Origin: Pseudoips prasinana
Lineage: Eukaryota; Arthropoda; Insecta; Lepidoptera; Nolidae
Length of the DNA stretch: 64,000 nucleotides
Direction of reading: 5' to 3'
Assembly: GCA_951640165.1 (NCBI GenBank)
Contig: OX621252.1
Span: forward strand, 20,047,934-20,111,933
Below the pieces are notes generated by a model that saw only the letters and a list, made by a program, of their open reading frames with translations, had not been told where the DNA came from and searched no databases. The position numbers were made by a program, and so were the translations under genes. Position 1 is the first letter of the stretch. The number at the start of each line of letters is the position of its first letter. This document shows positions 58,794 through 64,000 of this stretch, one piece after another.

Positions 58794-59772
58794 AGGTAAG
58801 CGTTAGTATGTTAATCAATACATGGATTTTTTTAACATATTGGTTTATTGTGTAAGCTATATTTAGCTAAATAATATGTGAGTTACGCCAGTAAGTTGGC
58901 TATAATATTATTCCTTACGTCATTCCTGCTAGAATACTAGCTAATTTATTATTTTTTATTTTGTAGACTTTTTCGTTTCGGTTAAACTATAGACATATTC
59001 AATGACAAGAATTTCATGCGTTATTCTTAAAAATACGACTTTTAACGCTATTTCAAATAGATATTATTCTATAAACTGTAGAAGAGAAAATTGCTTCACC
59101 GCCTTTCGCGTTGGCAGGCTGTGCTGAAGAACACGTGAAAATGAACCTTATCACTTGAGTATAAGGTATAAAACCTATGTTAAATTAAAGCCCTATCTAA
59201 ATAAGGGCCATGGAGGGATGGAGTACCATACCAAAGCGTTTTATTTTTAATAATAAGTAATTGGTACCTACGTCCATAGACTTGAGTTCATTTTTAGATT
59301 AAACGACTATACAAACTTACTTTGTATGTTTAATATATTATGATGTACTATTCTAAGAACGTAGTAGGTAATACTGGTCGTATAGCACAAACAAACAAGA
59401 TGTTTTGTGCGCACTTTAAGGCTAAACGGCCATTGAATTATTAAGTTTTAATGATTCAATATACTCGCTACAAATTAATGTGAGAAAATTTTATATCACG
59501 TTAATTTGACAGACAACAAATTATACATTATTTCCAGACACAATAATAAAACAATGCCAAAACAGTTATTTTTTGTAGCTAGATGTTATGTTGCCATGTT
59601 CGATTTTTGGCTTCGAAACAAGATTGTTTACAATTGTGATAATCACCGGTGTACGAGCACATTTATACATTTGAAGGTCTTGAACATTTATATGTTAAAA
59701 CTCTTGATTTGCTGAAAGTTAATATGAAGTCAAACAACTATTAGGTATATCTACAATACTTCCATACTTGTG
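58794..59772. other. GNPAT intron 4 part, nothing recognised
   Basis: About 1 kb between a CTAG repeat and MITE-2. The 69-codon frame at 59506-59715 has no recognisable domain. Confidence 0.35.
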
Positions 59773-59898
59773 CACACGGTTACATATAAAGCTATACATT
59801 CCAGTATAAGGTGATCTTGCGTTGTATAGTATCTCCATATAATGAGAGGTCAGCTTATACTGGAAATGTATAGTTTGATATGTCATTGTAGCCGTGTG
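59773..59898. mobile_element. MITE-2 copy
   Basis: CACACGGTTACATATAAAGC to GTAGCCGTGTG. Right flank TA, left flank TG. More diverged than the 12704 copy. Confidence 0.75.
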
Positions 59899-59944
59899 TA
59901 CGCAAAATATTACAGAGCTCGCTCCATACTAACTTATCCTTTAT

Positions 59945-60150
59945 AAAAGTAAAACAAGTTGCCAAGCGGAGCTCATCGCGCGAGATTTTTAGTTCTACCC
60001 AAGATAAGAACAAATCATGGCAAAAAAGTGATAACTTATGAAGGTGTACAGATTTACAACAACATACCGTCGATTATAAAATTGGACTCCTTTAATGCAT
60101 TCAAATTAAACTTGCTCAATACGTTGTGGAAACAAACACATAGGTAACTC
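59945..60150 (+). pseudogene. LINE reverse transcriptase C-terminal fragment
   Basis: Encodes RFLVLPKIRTNHGKKVITYE and GVQIYNNIPSIIKLDSFNAF, then KLNLLNTLW and a stop. This is the usual end of a jockey-type RT and a different subfamily from 56205-56700. Confidence 0.7.
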
Positions 60151-60299
60151 AAATAACGTGAATCGAACAATCATTAAATGAGTCTATTGCTGTTTATTAT
60201 TATTAAATTATTGTATGTTATCGAACGACGTAAACTATAATTACTAATAATTTTAAGTACTATTATCATGTACAAGACTGTGTACAAGACTTTTAAGTC

Positions 60300-60890
60300 T
60301 TTTTAGATATTAAATTTCTTTAAACCTAAGTCCAGAGTGAAACAATTGCGTGGCAGAATTATTAAAAGGTCACGAAAATATTAAAAGTAAATTGTTTAGC
60401 TTCAAATTAGTACCATCACCAATCTGTCTTTGCTCAACTTCCTATTGTGAATATGAACAAACCGCAAACCACGTGTTTGTGGTGGCGGTCTGGCATAGCG
60501 AACGTGATATTATGTTAAATAGCGTGCAACCAATATCAGGATTACTTTATTATACTGATCTCTTAACAACAAGGAACAACTTCAGTGCATTTAAGCGACT
60601 TTGTCATTTCTACTATTGGAAACAAATATAGGACCTCTCTTGACAGGACCCTCAAAATGTATTCTTGGTGCTTTTGCAGCTGGCTTCTTTAGTTACAATT
60701 CTCTCGTTTTATGAGGCTATAGCCCCGTTACATATACCTATCATTCTGTCACCAAAGCAACGCGGCTTCGGAAGGAAGTGAAACTACTTTATTTTTAACT
60801 CCTCCTTGTTTCTTTTTGATTAAATTCGTATCCAAGACAAGTCAGACAGAGCCTCGCTGCTCAATGTTATTTTATTCTATGTGTGCCACT
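60300..60890 (+). pseudogene. LINE C-terminal knuckle plus 3' UTR
   Basis: Residues LLKGHENIKSKLFSFKLVPS, then C-X-C and EYEQTANHVFVVAVWHSERD, resemble the Cys/His tail after the RT or RNase H domain of non-LTR elements. The stop at 60629-60631 is followed by a UTR (TTCTCTCGTTTTATGAGGCT) shared with 31350-31600. Confidence 0.6.
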
Positions 60891-60961
60891 GTTGATTCTG
60901 GCTTACAGTTGCAGTTGTGGGTTAGAAGAGTTGTAACTGTTCTGAAATTTAAACAAAAATA

Positions 60962-61206
60962 AAAGCTTAGTTGGTAGTGATCCTGCCTACTAAGCTGGTG
61001 GTCCTGGGTTCGAATCCCGGTAAGTGCAAATATTTGTGTGATGAGCACGAATATTTGTTTCTGAGTCATGGATGTTTTCTATGTATATAAGTATTTATCT
61101 ATCTATATAAGTATGTATATCGTCGCCTGGTACCCATAGTACAAGCTTTGCTTAGTTTGGGGCTAGGATGATCTGTGTGACATTGTCCCCAGATATTATT
61201 ATTATT
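60962..61206 (+). mobile_element. tRNA-headed SINE, family A
   Basis: AAGCTTAGTTGGTAGTGATC, then GGTTCGAATCCCGGTAAGTG, ending AGATATTATTATTATTATA. It lies 150 bp from the mariner element. Confidence 0.85.
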
Positions 61207-61362
61207 ATAAATTTAAATGGTAGTTTAATTCCAAAATAGCAACAAAGTAACAGATTACAAATTCCATGCTAGAATTTTCCTAATAATTCTGTTATTTTTA
61301 TAAGAACTATAGAAAACTAACAACAACTAAACAGAAAGAAATGTAATGATAATAGGTATTTA

Positions 61363-62628
61363 CCTATGAAATTGCCGTTTTGTATGAAAAAATTTAAACG
61401 AATTTTTTTCATGAATTTTTTTATTTGTATTAATCGAAGTAATCACCCATGCAATCAATGCATCTTTGCCATCGCAGTGCCAGTTTATTGATGCCCTTCT
61501 TAAAGAAATCAGCTGGACGGGAGGCAACAAATTCTTCAAAGGCATTTTGTACTGCCTCTCGGGTATTGAATTTTTTTCCCGCCAAGAAGTTATCCAAATT
61601 CTGGAAAAAGTAGTAGTCTGTAGGCGCAAGGTCTGGTGAGTAGGGCGGATGACGGAGAGCTTCCAACCCCAGTTCTTGCAACTTGGAGACCGTCTGCTGT
61701 GCAGTATGAGGTCGCGCGTTGTCGTGCAGGAGCAGCGGAGACGAGCGATTGACCAATGCTGGTTGGAGATGCGCCAGCTTCTCCATCATTGTGCTCAGTT
61801 CTTCACAGTACACATCTGCAGTAATGCTCACCCCGTTTGGTAAGAAGCTGTGATGAATCACACCGGCGCTAGACCACCAAACAGTGACCATCACTTTTCT
61901 AGGGGTAAGTTTTCGTTTAGGGCATTGTTTAGGTGCTGAACCAGGATCCAACCAACTTGCTGAGCGCTTGCGGTTATCAAACAGAATCCATTTTTCATCG
62001 CAGGTAACAATGCGGTTCAAAATTCCTTCATTTGTGTGTCTGTTGAGCAGTGCAAGGCACGTCTCGATGCGTACTTCGCGCTGGCGATCATTGAGTTCGT
62101 GGGGCACCCATTTGTCAAACTTTTTTACCTTGCCAATTTGACGCAAATGGACCAATATTGTTTTGACGCTAACGTCGAAAGCTGCTGCTAATTCAGCCGT
62201 AGATTGTGTATCATCAGCTTCCACAACCGCCTTTAATTCGTCATTGTCGACCAAAGTCTTCGGACGACCGCGAGGTTCATTTTTCAGGTCGAAATTTCCA
62301 GAACGGAAGCGAGCAAACCAATAACAGGTGGTGCGTTGGTTTGTAGTGTTAGCTCCGTAAACGTCGTTGATGTTGCGTGCCGCTTGTGCCGCGTTGCTGC
62401 CACGACGGTACTCATATTCCATAATTACTCGAATTTTTAACGTATCCATGATGACGAAAAAGATTGAAATGCGATGAAAATGTAACACTAATCAATAAAG
62501 AAATGACTACTTTTGGAAAAAAGAATCCATGTTTTTAAAATAAAATTAATTTGAAATTAGAATTCTTAGCCAAACAAAAATTATTTTGATTTGAAATGGC
62601 CAGTACTGCAGAACGGCAATTTCATAGG
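61363..62628 (-). mobile_element. Complete mariner element with TIRs and TA duplication
   Basis: Perfect 17-bp terminal inverted repeats, CCTATGAAATTGCCGTT at 61363-61379 and its complement at 62612-62628, bracketed by TA at 61361-61362 and 62629-62630. The 1266-bp length is typical for full-size mariner. The symmetry extends two bases outside each TA (TTTA/TAAA), which fits insertion into TTTAAA. Confidence 0.92.
61430..62449 (-). CDS. Mariner transposase, cecropia-type, apparently intact
   Basis: A 339-residue DD34D transposase, close to the usual 345-residue mariner length, with no internal stop. The N-terminal half is the paired DNA-binding region with a GRPK hook at 61-64. WVPHEL (114-119) is the mariner signature. 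Catalytic aspartates are D151 (TCDEKW), D243 (LLHDNARPH) and D278 (LAPTDYYFF), with exactly 34 residues between the last two. It resembles the transposase part of human SETMAR/Hsmar1, which places it in the cecropia subfamily. The start at 62449 (MDTLKIR) fits the family; an in-frame ATG at 62488 would add 13 unlikely residues. It lies in a GNPAT intron, opposite the gene. Confidence 0.93.
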   Translation of the reverse strand: MDTLKIRVIMEYEYRRGSNAAQAARNINDVYGANTTNQRTTCYWFARFRSGNFDLKNEPRGRPKTLVDNDELKAVVEADDTQSTAELAAAFDVSVKTILVHLRQIGKVKKFDKWVPHELNDRQREVRIETCLALLNRHTNEGILNRIVTCDEKWILFDNRKRSASWLDPGSAPKQCPKRKLTPRKVMVTVWWSSAGVIHHSFLPNGVSITADVYCEELSTMMEKLAHLQPALVNRSSPLLLHDNARPHTAQQTVSKLQELGLEALRHPPYSPDLAPTDYYFFQNLDNFLAGKKFNTREAVQNAFEEFVASRPADFFKKGINKLALRWQRCIDCMGDYFD

Positions 62629-62795
62629 TAAAGACCTAATATTAAAAGTTCTTAGAGTTAAAGCATAGAATAACAACGCGTCAGACGAGTAGGTACCTTG
62701 ACTAACATTTATTTATATTGTTTAATATAAAGTTCACGTGTTCACGTTCTAGTACTCGTGTCATCTAAAAAGGTTGACTCGGTACATTTATTTTT

Positions 62796-63114
62796 AACTA
62801 GCTGTGCCCGCGACTTCGTCCGCGTGTTAATTAGTTTTTTTTTTGTTTTTAGTAAAATAAAAGACGTTTTCTAAAATAAAAGTAACCTAAGTTACTCCTT
62901 ATTATATCAGCTACCTGCCAATAAAAGTCCCGTCAAAATCAGTCCAGCCATTTCAGAGATTAGCCGGAACAAACAGACAGACAGACAGACAAAAATTGTA
63001 AAAAAATATATTTTGGTGTATGTACTGTATATATATATTCCTATTTATGTTGTAAAAACCGGTTATTTCAATATTACAAACAGACACTCCAGTTTTATTT
63101 ATTTGTATAGATGT
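62796..63114 (+). repeat. CTAGCTGTGCC-related repeat, GACTTCG variant
   Basis: AACTAGCTGTGCCCGCGACT, then TCCCGTCAAAATCAGTCCAG and a GACAGACAGACAGACA tract, ending ATTTGTATAGATG. Confidence 0.6.
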
Positions 63115-63669
63115 ATAGATTAATTAAACTTTAGTACAGCGAGAATATGCATAGGCGGACTTAATGCCAAAGGCATTTTCTAACAGTCACCTTTAGGGTA
63201 GTGCAGAGAGATCATTTGGGTGCAGGTGCATTTGGGTTATATTAAAATGTATTTACTTATTATTCGTATAATTAAACTAATAATAACTACGAACACTATA
63301 TATAATATATACAATAGATACTATACATTAAATACTATATGATTTCAATCTAATGAATACTATACTATAACATACTATACAATAATAAATAAAATTATTG
63401 ACGAGACATTTCGGTGTGAAGTTTCTTAGAAATATACTTACGAACTTCTTCTTTTGAAACTTTTTATATCTGTTTATCCTAGACCCATGTAACCTTTCGC
63501 TTTGTGTTAAAGTGGACGACAATATTACCCCGCTATTTTGTATATGCCTTCATCTGCGCAATAAGCGGCAGTTTGAAAAAAAATGGAGTTTGATATCACT
63601 TTTCCAAAGAAGTCCAAAGAGCACGGGCGAGGGAAATCTATATAAAAGTTTAGTTTCCGGTTTTCTATA
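63115..63669. other. GNPAT intron 4 part, low-complexity AT
   Basis: Includes a run of TATACTATA-like repeats (63290-63380). No gene or element was recognised. Confidence 0.35.
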
Positions 63670-64000
63670 ATTAATAATAATAATGTCCTCCTAGCCGAAT
63701 TTCGACCACGGCGGCAGGTCTCAATAGAGATAAGCCATCTGCGCGGGACATATTATAGTGCACAAGTGTGTGCGCAAACACAGGAGCACTTTCTATTCCA
63801 TCACTCATGATCCTATGGGGCGCCTAGCGACACGACCGGAAAGAGGTCAGGTACAGGACCGACGGCTTTACGTGCTCTCCGAGGCACGGGGGTATAATAC
63901 CGCCAACTCCCAGACTTCGGGCTAATTCTGAGATTTTTTTCTTTTTGGAGAAATGCCCCAAAATCACTTTTGGTCCGACCCGGGATTTGAACCCAGGCTC
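63670..64000 (-). repeat. Interspersed repeat cut by the window end
   Basis: GC-richer block with GACCGGAAAGAGGTCAGGTA, ACCGACGGCTTTACGTGCTC and GACCCGGGATTTGAACCCAG, the last giving a tRNA box B-like GGTTCAAATCC on the minus strand. Probably a SINE or LINE 3' end continuing beyond 64000. Confidence 0.45.

Overview
The window is nuclear DNA of an insect, most likely a moth or butterfly. The genes are broken into short exons (97-249 bp) with GT-AG introns of 0.6-7 kb. Those introns are packed with repeats that I associate with Lepidoptera: tRNA-headed SINEs with ATT tails, LINE 3' ends with GATGAT tails, repeats opening with CTAGCTGTGCCCCGCGG, a cecropia-type mariner and many foldback MITEs. 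Host assignment is an inference from these features, not from a database match.

Two protein genes can be supported, both on the + strand and both cut by the window edges. Gene 1 (97-37578) is the 3' part of an Upf1-like superfamily 1 RNA helicase of the MOV10/Armitage group. Eighteen consecutive exons join in phase into 847 residues plus a stop codon and carry the helicase motifs in order. Its 5' exons lie upstream of the window. Relatives act in RNA silencing and transposon control. Gene 2 (47864-54192 and beyond) is the 5' part of GNPAT, the peroxisomal dihydroxyacetone-phosphate acyltransferase that starts ether-lipid synthesis. Four exons give 231 residues, including the acyltransferase HX4D and EGTRSRS blocks. 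The remaining exons lie past position 64000.

Layout: 1-37578 helicase exons and TE-filled introns; 37579-47863 intergenic, with two foldback elements, a 600-bp repeat and no gene seen; 47864-54192 GNPAT exons 1-4; 54193-64000 an unfinished GNPAT intron holding decayed LINE pieces, a cluster of three adjacent hairpins and an apparently intact mariner transposase (61430-62449, minus strand) with matching terminal repeats and TA duplications.

The repeat fraction is the most interesting part. It includes a SINE family whose head matches 5S rRNA (seven copies); a repeat carrying a 67-bp tandem array of perfect palindromes in two alleles of different length; four copies of a TA-flanked MITE, one nested in a SINE; a LINE insertion with a clean 10-bp target duplication; and more than a dozen long inverted repeats, many inside the introns of a silencing-pathway helicase. 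No CRISPR, operon, functional tRNA or functional rRNA gene was found. No new host pathway can be claimed from the sequence alone. The two genes are not obviously functionally linked.
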